A DNA stretch of 64,000 bases, taken from assembly GCA_964398055.1 (NCBI GenBank), contig CAYNLK010000004.1:1-64000 (forward strand), written 5' to 3'. This DNA is from CAYNLK01 sp964398055 (GTDB lineage Bacteria > Chloroflexota > Anaerolineae > 4572-78 > J111). Below the pieces are notes generated by a model, which was not told the origin of the DNA, did not search any database, and worked only from the letters and a program-made list of their open reading frames with translations. The translations under genes were made by a program, and so were the position numbers. Of this stretch, positions 1 through 8,298 are shown piece by piece. Within the stretch, counting starts at the first letter, position 1. The number at the start of each line of letters is the position of its first letter.

Positions 1-138
1 CGATGGGAGGATACCGCCAATAATTTGCGTAACCACAGAAACCGTCAGAACCAGATAAATTCTTACCAAATTCTTACAGGATCGTCACTTCAAAATTGAT
101 TAGCTGGTGGCGAAGACCGGTAGTTGAGTGGCTACAAT

Positions 139-169
139 AAAAACGGGCGGCCTGATTCAGGTCGCCCGC
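139..169 (-). terminator. Intrinsic terminator of the DUF11/LamG gene
   Basis: Read on the minus strand, a GC-rich hairpin with arms GGGCGACCTGA and TCAGGCCGCCC is followed by a run of five T. It lies about 50 nt past the stop codon of the upstream minus-strand surface-protein gene, so it is the natural end of that transcript. Bases 1-138 show no gene that I can support. Confidence 0.8.
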
Positions 170-184
170 TAACTGAATTTGACG

Positions 185-215
185 GGTGACAGCCACTTCT
201 TAAGTGACTGTCGCC
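185..215. repeat. Dispersed palindrome family A, copy 1
   Basis: Arms GGTGACAGCCACTT and AAGTGACTGTCGCC pair with only wobble-type differences. The same palindrome occurs at 4151-4186, 31195-31225, 42350-42382 and 50675-50707. This copy lies between the surface-protein stop codon and its terminator. Confidence 0.7.
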
Positions 216-220
216 TATCC

Positions 221-3200
221 TTACGGAGTTAGGGGAATGGTTGTGACCGCGGTAAAAGGCGGAGTGGATTGCAGCACGGTCACGGTATTGCTGCCCGTGT
301 TACCCACGTAGAGCTTGTTAGTAGCCGGGTTCACATCGACCCCCTGCGGTTGGTCGCCCACGGCCATGGTAGTGACGTAGGCGATACTGGCTGCATTTGA
401 ATTGTCCCGCAAGATTACCAGCGTATCGTTGCCGGCATTGGTCATAAACACGTAGCCGGTACTGCTGTCGACCACGGCGATGCCCTCCTCACCCAGGCCC
501 ACGCCGCCCGGAATGCTGATGTCGGCAATCCAGGGGGCGGCCTGCGGTGAAACCACCAAGGCCAGCCCCCCTTCACGCTCTTCCAACACCCCCAATGCTT
601 CCAGGTCAAGCACGCTGATCTGACTCTCTTGCAATACAAACACCCGGCCAAGCTGCGGGCAGGGTACAAACACATGGCCGGTAACCTCGTTGACGGCCAC
701 GCTCCACAGGCTGCACGCCTGCGGCGGTTTGACATGCGTGGGAATGTAGTCGGACTGGAGCAACCGGTCACTGTTGCCGTCGAACACCACCAATTCGCCG
801 GTGTCCCGGGTGGCCAGATAGACCCGGTTGGTCACGGCGCTGACGTCGATGCCATACGCTCCCTGGAAGGCTCGCTGCACCACCCAACCCAAGCGGGTCT
901 CCGGGGGGCCGGAGTTGCCATTTAGCACGGCCAGCTTGTCGTAGTAGTTCGACACGTAGACCCGGCCGTTGCCGGGATTGGCTGCGACCTTAACCGGCGC
1001 CGCGCCCACGTAGCCGCCAAAAGCAGTGTCGTGGCTAGAGGTTTGGTTGACGCCAAAGGCCTTTAGCCCGGGCGTCCAATAGTTGGCGCCGTACTGGTGC
1101 GCCACAAAGACCTTATTGTTGGCCGCGACACTTGCCTTCAGCACAGCCAGGCCGGTGGGTCCATTGCCCACGGCCACGCTGCGGCTAACCGTATCGCTGC
1201 CGCCGTTGATTACGGCCACCCGGTCGTGGTGAGGGCTGGCAATAAAGATTTGGTTGGTGTCGGGGTCCGCGGCCACATCCGAGACGTCGGAGAGCGGTTC
1301 CGGCGGCGGCGGGGGTGGTTCCGGCGGCGTCCCGCCCGCGGGCGGGATACGGGCGCTGGCCGACAGTGAGCTGCCATCGGTGAAGTTGATCGTCACGGTG
1401 TAGGTATGGGTATCCGGCGGAAAGAGCGAGGCCGGATTGGTGTCGGAGGCGTATAAGGTCACTGCAAACATACCACTAATCGTCTGAGTAATCGTGCCAT
1501 CGGCATTATTCAGCCGAGTGCCCCCGTCAAAGATGCCCAGCACCCAGGATGGATTGGTGTTAATGGTATCCCAATAAATACCGGGATCCTGGCTGGTGGT
1601 CAAAATAACCGAGTTGGCCGTTTTGGTCTGCGAACCCATATTGACCGTCACTCTAAACAGGCCATCGTTTCGCCCGTCTGGGGTCAAGCCGGCCGCGCCA
1701 TTGGCCGGGCTAACCTTATCCCGGACCGGCTCCAGGCCGTCCCAGACCATGCTGATGGTCGGGTCGGCATAATTCTTGAGGATGATCGGCAGGTAAATGG
1801 TGCTGGGACCGCCGCCGGTTTGAATGGTGGTGGTCTCGCTGTCGCTGTTGTTGCCGGGGATTGGGTCAACTGCGCTGGTGGTCACAGAGGCCGTATTGAC
1901 GATGGTCCCGGTAGCGGTGGAGGCTACCGTCACCCTCAGAGTGACCGTGGTCGTATCCGACGCGGCCAGGTTGCCCAGGTTGCAGTTAAGGCCGGCGCTG
2001 GTTACCCCGCAGCTCCCCTGGCTGGGACTGACCGACCCGTTGAGCGGCCTTTGATACATAGCGGCGATTTCGGCGGCGCTCAAAGCCCGGTTAAAGATGG
2101 CCGCCTCGTCAACCGAGCCGCCAAAGAATCTTTCACTGCCGTCGCCCCTGGCGCCAATAGCCCAGTTGCCGCTGACCGGCACCGCGCCGGTCGAGGCCGG
2201 TGTGGAATTCACCACTGTACCATTACGGTAAATCCGCCAGAAGCTGCCGTCGTAAACGCCGGCCAGGTGAACCCATGTACCAACATCGCCCGGAGGAATG
2301 GGCGCAGAGGCCAGAAAGTCGGCGCCATTCCAGGAGCCGGCTTGATAATTACCACTGTTAATTCTTAAAAAGACAGCAGCCGTGGTGGGGGCGAGAGTAT
2401 AACCGTGGGCCATGATATCTTGCAGCCCGGTTGTACCGGAAATATTGACCCAGGCCATCAAGGTGACCTGGCCGGACAGGTTCAACCCGGCCGGGTTACC
2501 CAGGCTGACATAGTCATTGACGCCGTCAAAGCGCAGGGCTGTTCCAAATCGGCCCGCTGCCCCGGCGGTGGGGCATGTCGCTCCGCTGCAACTGCCGTTG
2601 TAGTTATTGCCGGAGGTGTCGCTAAAGCTGGTTGAGCCGGTCACTTCATCCAGATGCATTAACAACAGATTACCGGAAGCGTTGTTGAAGTTGACCGCGC
2701 TCGGCAACGTATCGGTCAGAGTCACATTGGTGGCGGTGGCCGGGCCGGCGTTGGAGACAACCAGGGTGTACGTTAAGGTTGCTCCAGGAGACACCGGGTC
2801 GGGCTGGTCGCTTTTGCTGACCCCGATATTGGCCAACCCGATCACGGTGGTGGTTTCGGTGAAGATATTATTGGCCGGGTCAAGGTCAATATCACCGCCG
2901 GTAATAATTGCGGTGTTGGTGATCAGACCAACTGTCGTCGGCGTAACCACTATTCTAACCGTAGCAGTAACGTTGCTCCCCAGTAGCGCCGTTGTACAAG
3001 TAACAGTACTGCCACCCCCGCAGACTACTCCTGGACTGGGCGTAATCGAGCCAACCAACACGCCGGCAGGCAAAATGTCGGTCAGGGTAACGGGCGCTGC
3101 CGCCGATGGGCCAGCATTACTGATGGTGACAGTGTAGGTTACCGCTTGCCCCAGAGTAACCGGGTCGGGAGAGTCGCTTTTGGTGACAGATAGGTTAGTG

Positions 3201-3895
3201 ACGCCTTCTACCCGGGTTACTTCACTATCTGCTCCCCCGGCGCCACCTGACTCACTGACGCTGGCATTATTGAAGATGTTTCCTGCCGCTGTGGGTGTAA
3301 CTACAACGGTTACGGTGGCATTGTTCCCATTAAGAATAACCCCCAGGGTACAACTGATAATATCCGGAGCCAGTAAACCACACCCACCCTGGCTGGGATT
3401 AGCTGACTTAAATGAAACAATTCCCACCTGAGGCAACGAGTCAATCAGGCGCACGTTGTTGGCCGGTAAATCACCCGTATTGCTAATCCGCACAGTGTAG
3501 GTTAGGGGACTAAACACCGGCACCGGATCGGGTAAATCGCTTTTATCGACTACAATATTGGCCGCCAACGCAGAAATGTCCCCGGAACCCACGTTGGGCG
3601 GGATGGTAACGATTTCGCTGCCGGAATCAATGATGACGGTATTGGCGGCCCCGGCCAGGGTTAAGGCGCGTGGCACTGTTTTTACGGCGCAGAGGGGGGC
3701 TACATTCGGCTGGTAATCTACATTGACGATCCCAATGCAAGCGGAGTCATCGCCGCCGGGGCGCACAAATATCGGCGTGTCGGCCCGGGCCGGCGGCGTT
3801 AAGAATGCCGCGCTTACAACCCCGGCTACGGCCACGGCCAGCAGCGCCAATAACAGCCGTTTGAGTAACTTTATAGTAGAAGATTGGTTAGCCAT
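221..3895 (-). CDS. Secreted DUF11 / LamG / YVTN beta-propeller surface protein
   Basis: This is a predicted cell-surface protein of 1224 residues; its ligand is unknown. An N-terminal signal segment (about 8-38) ends in an ALA-type region before ADTP. DUF11 repeats start near 113, 234 and 356, each with a K-S-D-x-P-D-P opening and a TYT(V/L)xxSN core. A LamG/concanavalin-like domain (about 409-617) is inserted inside the third DUF11 repeat. A YLPIILKN motif (701-708), an unidentified beta-rich domain (about 715-850), a proline linker (858-867) and YVTN-type propeller repeats (870-1224) follow. The ATG at 3895 is preferred to one 84 nt further upstream, because it has a GGAAAG-type ribosome site and gives a normal signal peptide. 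The gene has its own promoter and a terminator-bearing leader. Adhesion or polysaccharide binding is plausible but is only inference. Confidence 0.85.
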   Translation of the reverse strand: MANQSSTIKLLKRLLLALLAVAVAGVVSAAFLTPPARADTPIFVRPGGDDSACIGIVNVDYQPNVAPLCAVKTVPRALTLAGAANTVIIDSGSEIVTIPPNVGSGDISALAANIVVDKSDLPDPVPVFSPLTYTVRISNTGDLPANNVRLIDSLPQVGIVSFKSANPSQGGCGLLAPDIISCTLGVILNGNNATVTVVVTPTAAGNIFNNASVSESGGAGGADSEVTRVEGVTNLSVTKSDSPDPVTLGQAVTYTVTISNAGPSAAAPVTLTDILPAGVLVGSITPSPGVVCGGGSTVTCTTALLGSNVTATVRIVVTPTTVGLITNTAIITGGDIDLDPANNIFTETTTVIGLANIGVSKSDQPDPVSPGATLTYTLVVSNAGPATATNVTLTDTLPSAVNFNNASGNLLLMHLDEVTGSTSFSDTSGNNYNGSCSGATCPTAGAAGRFGTALRFDGVNDYVSLGNPAGLNLSGQVTLMAWVNISGTTGLQDIMAHGYTLAPTTAAVFLRINSGNYQAGSWNGADFLASAPIPPGDVGTWVHLAGVYDGSFWRIYRNGTVVNSTPASTGAVPVSGNWAIGARGDGSERFFGGSVDEAAIFNRALSAAEIAAMYQRPLNGSVSPSQGSCGVTSAGLNCNLGNLAASDTTTVTLRVTVASTATGTIVNTASVTTSAVDPIPGNNSDSETTTIQTGGGPSTIYLPIILKNYADPTISMVWDGLEPVRDKVSPANGAAGLTPDGRNDGLFRVTVNMGSQTKTANSVILTTSQDPGIYWDTINTNPSWVLGIFDGGTRLNNADGTITQTISGMFAVTLYASDTNPASLFPPDTHTYTVTINFTDGSSLSASARIPPAGGTPPEPPPPPPEPLSDVSDVAADPDTNQIFIASPHHDRVAVINGGSDTVSRSVAVGNGPTGLAVLKASVAANNKVFVAHQYGANYWTPGLKAFGVNQTSSHDTAFGGYVGAAPVKVAANPGNGRVYVSNYYDKLAVLNGNSGPPETRLGWVVQRAFQGAYGIDVSAVTNRVYLATRDTGELVVFDGNSDRLLQSDYIPTHVKPPQACSLWSVAVNEVTGHVFVPCPQLGRVFVLQESQISVLDLEALGVLEEREGGLALVVSPQAAPWIADISIPGGVGLGEEGIAVVDSSTGYVFMTNAGNDTLVILRDNSNAASIAYVTTMAVGDQPQGVDVNPATNKLYVGNTGSNTVTVLQSTPPFTAVTTIPLTP

Positions 3896-3932
3896 TGCTC
3901 TTTCCTTTCCCGTCCCAAACTGCCTTAAAAAC

Positions 3933-3984
3933 AAAAAAAGCAGGCTCCTCGACCGGGCTTTAGAGCCGGTCGAAATCACCTGCT
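3933..3984 (-). terminator. Terminator-like hairpin in the 5' leader (candidate attenuator)
   Basis: On the minus strand, outer arms AGCAGG/CCTGCT enclose an inner 7-bp stem CGACCGG/CCGGTCG, followed by seven T. It lies about 100-155 nt downstream of the promoter at 4095-4124 and 38 nt before the start codon at 3895. That is the position of a leader terminator that could control the surface-protein gene. I could not match the leader to a riboswitch class. It could instead simply end readthrough from the subtilase operon. Confidence 0.6.
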
Positions 3985-4094
3985 GGGTGCGCCGCTATGT
4001 CAGCGAGTCGCTGGATTGTCACGCCGATCTCCTTGCCCGTCGTCGGGCCAGGCCGTTATTCAGTCTGTTAGTAAAGTGCCAAACAGTTGAGTGT

Positions 4095-4124
4095 ATTATA
4101 TCACAAGGTTAAGCCCATTATCAA
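4095..4124 (-). promoter_or_regulatory. Sigma70-type promoter of the DUF11/LamG gene
   Basis: On the minus strand, TTGATA (4119-4124) is followed after 18 nt by TATAAT (4095-4100), with a TGA extension just upstream of the -10 box. The predicted start is near 4088, giving a leader of about 190 nt. Confidence 0.7.
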
Positions 4125-4150
4125 GAGGGATATTCTTCCCACATTTTACC

Positions 4151-4186
4151 CAGGGGACCGGCGCTTTTTGAAGTGCCGGTCCCCTG
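4151..4186. repeat. Dispersed palindrome family A, copy 2
   Basis: Arms CAGGGGACCGGCGCTT and AAGTGCCGGTCCCCTG form a 16-bp stem with one wobble and a 4-nt loop. It lies just past the 3' end of the 518-residue subtilase gene, but has no T-run on that strand, so it is listed as a repeat and not as a terminator. Confidence 0.7.
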
Positions 4187-4205
4187 GTAGCTAGCTCACT
4201 CCATT

Positions 4206-5762
4206 TTAATCTTTGGCCATCAGCGGCAGCCAATAACGGTAAACCTGCGGCACATAATGAAGCTGGACCTGGGTGCTTCTGGGGCCAATCACCACCCCCG
4301 CCGAGGTGGTGCCGGTGATCATCACGGCAGCGGTGTAGGTGGCGTAGCTGTCCGGGCGGGTAGCGAGCAGGGTAACGCCGGCCGGCGACGAACCGGAGGA
4401 GACCAGACCGGAGGCCGGCGGCGCCACCGCTAACCAGGGCACCGTCGGCGAGATGGTCGTGCTCCAGTTGATCAGGTCCGGATTGGAGGTCGAAATCTGG
4501 ATCACCCCACTCACCAGGTCACTCTGATCATCGATGAAGAGGGTCAGTTGGTTGGGGTAGGTTTGCAGACTGATGGCGTCGATGGCTTTTTTGGCGTTGA
4601 TCCGGCCGTACCCAAAGTATGGGTCCCAGCCGGCCGGGCCCAGGTCGTCGGCCGTCGTCTGGATAAAGCTTCTGACCTCGGCGGCGTTGAGCGCCGGGGC
4701 AAAAGACCACAGCAGCGCGGCCAGCCCGGCCACATGGGGCGTGGCCATCGAGGTACCGCTCATGGTAGTATAACTGCCAAAATAGTAGGTGCTATAAATA
4801 CTACTGCCGGGCGCAACGATATCCAGGTGCGGGCCGAAATTTGAAAAGTAAGAACGGGTGTCGGTGGCGGTAGTCGACCCGATGGCCATCGCCTGGTCAT
4901 AGGCGCCCGGACAGTTAACCCCCTCCTGCCCGTCGTTGCCGGAGGCAACCACCAGGAGAACCCCGTGGCTGATTGCATAATTAAAGGCGGCCTCTACCTC
5001 GGGCCAGTTGCAGGGCCATGCCGACCCCGGCGCGCCCAAACTCATGTTGATCACCCTGGCCCCATGGTCGACGGCGTAGTAGACGGCTTGAGCCAGGTGA
5101 TAGGTACTGCCGCCGCCTGAGGCATCTAACATTTTGAGCGGCATAATTTTGGCCCGCCAGCTCACCCCGGCGATGCCGACTCCGTTGTTGCCAACCGCCG
5201 CGGCAATGCCGGCCACGTGGCTGCCGTGGCCGTGATCGTCATCCGCCAGGCTGTCGTTGTTGACAAAATCCCAGCCGGGCATCAGATTGGCCTGTAAGTC
5301 TGGGTGATCCAGATCAACGCCCGAGTCGATGACGGCAATGATCACGTTATTAGCGCCGGTATAGATATCCCAGGCTGCCGGCGCCTCAATTTTCTGTAAA
5401 GCCCACTGCTGGTTGAAGGCAGGATCGTTGGGCGTCTCGAATGCCTGGACGCGGTGGTTATAGCTGGCAAATTCAACGTCGCCGCGGGTCATCAGCCGGG
5501 CGATGGCCCGGCTCTCCTGGCCTGGCGGCACCTGCAGGCGCAGCATACCCCCTCCACGCGAGATTTCCAGCGGTTGTAGTCCCTCGGCTTGCAGCGAGGC
5601 TTGAGCGCCCAGCGCGCCCACGTGCGGCTGAAACTTGACGATGACTTCACCGGGGATGATGGCTGCGCCGGCGGGCGGCGGTTCTTGGGCCAGAGCCGGG
5701 GCAACCGCCAGAAATGTGATGACTGAGATGATCCCGCTAACCATAAGCTTGTTGATTTTCAT
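4206..5762 (-). CDS. Secreted subtilisin-like serine protease (S8)
   Basis: This is an exported endopeptidase of the subtilase family, 518 residues. A signal peptide (1-25) ends ALAQ. A fervidolysin-like N-terminal propeptide region (about 36-108) precedes the S8 domain. The catalytic triad is visible as D146 (AVIDSGVD), H179 (HGHGSHVAG) and S338 (SGTSMATPH), with N276 as the oxyanion residue, so the enzyme looks intact. A C-terminal beta-sandwich-like extension ends in a YWLPLMAKD tail, related to the YLP motif of three other exported proteins here. It follows the 745-residue paralogue by 38 nt, and the two are probably co-transcribed. The substrate is unknown; extracellular protein scavenging is likely. 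Confidence 0.92.
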   Translation of the reverse strand: MKINKLMVSGIISVITFLAVAPALAQEPPPAGAAIIPGEVIVKFQPHVGALGAQASLQAEGLQPLEISRGGGMLRLQVPPGQESRAIARLMTRGDVEFASYNHRVQAFETPNDPAFNQQWALQKIEAPAAWDIYTGANNVIIAVIDSGVDLDHPDLQANLMPGWDFVNNDSLADDDHGHGSHVAGIAAAVGNNGVGIAGVSWRAKIMPLKMLDASGGGSTYHLAQAVYYAVDHGARVINMSLGAPGSAWPCNWPEVEAAFNYAISHGVLLVVASGNDGQEGVNCPGAYDQAMAIGSTTATDTRSYFSNFGPHLDIVAPGSSIYSTYYFGSYTTMSGTSMATPHVAGLAALLWSFAPALNAAEVRSFIQTTADDLGPAGWDPYFGYGRINAKKAIDAISLQTYPNQLTLFIDDQSDLVSGVIQISTSNPDLINWSTTISPTVPWLAVAPPASGLVSSGSSPAGVTLLATRPDSYATYTAAVMITGTTSAGVVIGPRSTQVQLHYVPQVYRYWLPLMAKD

Positions 5763-5800
5763 CGCTTAATTCCTGCAACTGACCGGTCGCAACGCCTCAA

Positions 5801-8038
5801 CTACCGCGGCGGCAAGGCTACGCTGGCGGCAGTCATAGTTTGAATGCCGGTTGAGGCGGAAGTTGCTCCGGCAGCATCCGTTGAGGTGACCGCCCCAAAT
5901 AGATTGTTGGTTTCATCACTTTCGTCCACCGCCCCATAGCTGGTGGCAAAGTTGACCGAGTCGACCAGGCCGTACACATCGACCGCCACCGGCAGCGGCG
6001 TGGCGCTGCTCAGATTCGGGAAGAAGTAGTCGCCGCCAATGGTCAGAGTTAAACTCTCCCCGGCCGGCAGCGGCGCGGTCACGCCCCAGACCAGGCCGTG
6101 GCTGGCCAGCGTCTCCCAGGGCTGGTTGAGGGTTGGAATGGAACTGGGATCGAAATAGACGTCCACCCAGAAGGCGTCGGTTACATCGACCCAGCCTTGA
6201 TTTTTGATGGTTACGGTCACCGCTTGGCTGGCGGCGACCAGACTTTCGATGATGAGATCAGGTTTGGCAACGGCATTTTTCAAAATGAGAGGCAGATAGA
6301 CCGGCCTGAGTTCGATTTGAGGCACGTAATTGAGGTAAACCCGGCTGGTGCGAGTGCCAAGTTGTTGCCCCCCGCTTGTGGCGCCGCTAATGACGACCGT
6401 GGTGCTGTAAACGCCGTACGCGGCCGGAGCAGGCGGCCGGTTGGCTGCCAGGCTGACCCCGGCCGGCGACTCGGCTGCCGATACTGTTCCGGCGGCAAGG
6501 CCAACCAGACTCAACCAGGCAACGGTCGGGGAGATGGTTGCCGTCCAATTTACGCCGGTGGCAGCCGCGGAGACAAGTGTAATTTGATTGGTGGGGGGAA
6601 ATGAATGGCCGGCGCCATCCACCGTGAAGCTGAGTTCGACTGGCGAGGTCTGCAAATCGACCAGCGCCGCCAAACTGCGGTAGGCATTGATGCGGCCGTG
6701 GCCATAACAGGGATCCCAGCCGCTGCCGCCGACGTAAGCGGGGTACAGCGCGGCGCAGTAGTCGCCGCTGCGAGGGCTCAGGTCGTCAGCCGTGGCCTGG
6801 ATGAGGCTACGGACGTCGCTAAGGAACAGGTTAGGGGCAAAGGACCAGAGCAAAGCGGCCAATCCGGCCACGTGGGGCGAGGCCATCGAGGTGCCCGATA
6901 TTTCGCAATAAGCCTGGGTGTAACATTGGGGCCGGTAACTGATGTGGGCCGGGTAGGTGCTGTAAATTGTCTCGCCGGGAGCGACGATATCGAGCAGCAG
7001 ACCAAAATTAGAGGATAAGGCCCGTTCATCCCTGGCCGTGGTTGAACCGACGGCCAGTACGCCCGGCATCGCCGCCGGGCACAGAATGTAGTTGGAACCG
7101 GTATTGCCGGCTGCGGCTACCAGCAAGACATTTTGAGCCACAGCATAATTGAGCGCAGGTTGGATGACGCTGTCCCAAGAACTGTTACAGTACCCGCCGG
7201 CGCTCACATTGATGATATCGGCCCCATTATCGACGGCGTAATAAATAGCTTCTTGCAGATCATAAAGATTGCCGCCGCCGGTAGCGCTCAATATTTTGAG
7301 GGGCATAATTTTGGCCGCCCAACTAACCCCGGCAATGCCCCGGCTGTTGTTGCCTCTGGCCGCGGCAATACCGGCTACGTGGCTGCCGTGGCCGTTGTCG
7401 TCATCAGGATTACTGTCGTTATTGTAGAAGTCGTAACCCCGGTCATCGTCTACATAGCCGTTGAGGTCGTCGTCGAGGCCATTGGCCGGGATTTCAGCCC
7501 CATTTAGCCAGATGTTGGCTTGCAGGTCTTCGTGGTTGAGGTAAACACCGGTGTCGATGATGGCAATGGTCACATTACCGCCGCCGGTGTGGATATCCCA
7601 GGCTTCGGGCGCGTCGATGTCGGCGTCGGGGATGCCGCCGGTCTGGCCGGTGTTGTGCAAATTCCATTGCCGATTGAATTCGGGGTCATTGGGGGTGTCG
7701 AGGGCGTAGAGCTGGTAATTGTAGACTGCAAACTCGACGTCGGGGCGGGCCGCCAGGGCAGCTATCGTCTCCGCCTCCCGGCCGGGCGTCACCCGCACGC
7801 GCAGCAACTCACTGCGGGGTGAGAGTTCCATTAACTGCAATCCACCCGAGGGCAGCAAGTTCTGGGCGCGCAACGAGTCGACTTGGGGCTTGAATTTGAC
7901 GATAATCTCCCCCGAAACAAAGGGTGGGGGCGGTTGGGCAGCAAGCAGCCCGGCCTGGCCCAATCCCGGCGCGGCAATCAATAGAACAGCTATCAGCAAA
8001 CCACTGGATATTAAGACAGATTTGACGATTGGCATCAT
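5801..8038 (-). CDS. Secreted subtilisin-like serine protease with C-terminal CARDB-like domain
   Basis: This is a 745-residue paralogue of the neighbouring protease and the first gene of the pair. It has a signal peptide (about 1-34), the same N-terminal pro-region starting GEIIVKFKP, and an S8 domain with D162, H217, N312 and S384. The S8 domain carries an acidic, Asp-rich loop (about 189-215) absent from the smaller paralogue, which may bind calcium. After the protease comes a beta-sandwich region and a VYLPLILKN motif near 600. A CARDB-like adhesion domain opening PDLIIESL follows and extends almost to the C-terminus. The two adjacent ATG codons at 8038 and 8035 are equivalent, and no strong ribosome site is visible. 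The role is extracellular proteolysis, perhaps cell-attached. Confidence 0.92.
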   Translation of the reverse strand: MMPIVKSVLISSGLLIAVLLIAAPGLGQAGLLAAQPPPPFVSGEIIVKFKPQVDSLRAQNLLPSGGLQLMELSPRSELLRVRVTPGREAETIAALAARPDVEFAVYNYQLYALDTPNDPEFNRQWNLHNTGQTGGIPDADIDAPEAWDIHTGGGNVTIAIIDTGVYLNHEDLQANIWLNGAEIPANGLDDDLNGYVDDDRGYDFYNNDSNPDDDNGHGSHVAGIAAARGNNSRGIAGVSWAAKIMPLKILSATGGGNLYDLQEAIYYAVDNGADIINVSAGGYCNSSWDSVIQPALNYAVAQNVLLVAAAGNTGSNYILCPAAMPGVLAVGSTTARDERALSSNFGLLLDIVAPGETIYSTYPAHISYRPQCYTQAYCEISGTSMASPHVAGLAALLWSFAPNLFLSDVRSLIQATADDLSPRSGDYCAALYPAYVGGSGWDPCYGHGRINAYRSLAALVDLQTSPVELSFTVDGAGHSFPPTNQITLVSAAATGVNWTATISPTVAWLSLVGLAAGTVSAAESPAGVSLAANRPPAPAAYGVYSTTVVISGATSGGQQLGTRTSRVYLNYVPQIELRPVYLPLILKNAVAKPDLIIESLVAASQAVTVTIKNQGWVDVTDAFWVDVYFDPSSIPTLNQPWETLASHGLVWGVTAPLPAGESLTLTIGGDYFFPNLSSATPLPVAVDVYGLVDSVNFATSYGAVDESDETNNLFGAVTSTDAAGATSASTGIQTMTAASVALPPR

Positions 8039-8094
8039 TCAAGCTATAAAACTTCGGCTGGTCCCATTCCTCTGGCTAACCTGCCGCTGACTTC

Positions 8095-8124
8095 ATTCTA
8101 CCACAGTCCAAAGGCCTTATTCAA
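8095..8124 (-). promoter_or_regulatory. Probable promoter of the subtilase pair
   Basis: On the minus strand, TTGAAT (8119-8124) and TAGAAT (8095-8100) are separated by 18 nt. They sit about 60 nt upstream of the larger protease gene in the 260-nt gap after the phosphatase gene. Confidence 0.45.
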
Positions 8125-8298
8125 GATGACCAGGTGACTATGACTCTACTCTTGGGAATAGTGTCTTAACCGCCTGGTTTCTGGCGCCGCGCCACGATAG
8201 AGACCTTCCCCAATAGCCCTTTTTATTCAGGATACCATTACAAGATTTGAATCCGGTTGGAAAAGGGATTCTTGATAGACAAGTGGGATAGATGGCGG

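Noticed and set aside
3896..4088. Cyclic-di-GMP riboswitch in the surface-protein leader
   Set aside because: The GEMM consensus segments are not present. The terminator-like stem is kept as a finding without a class name.
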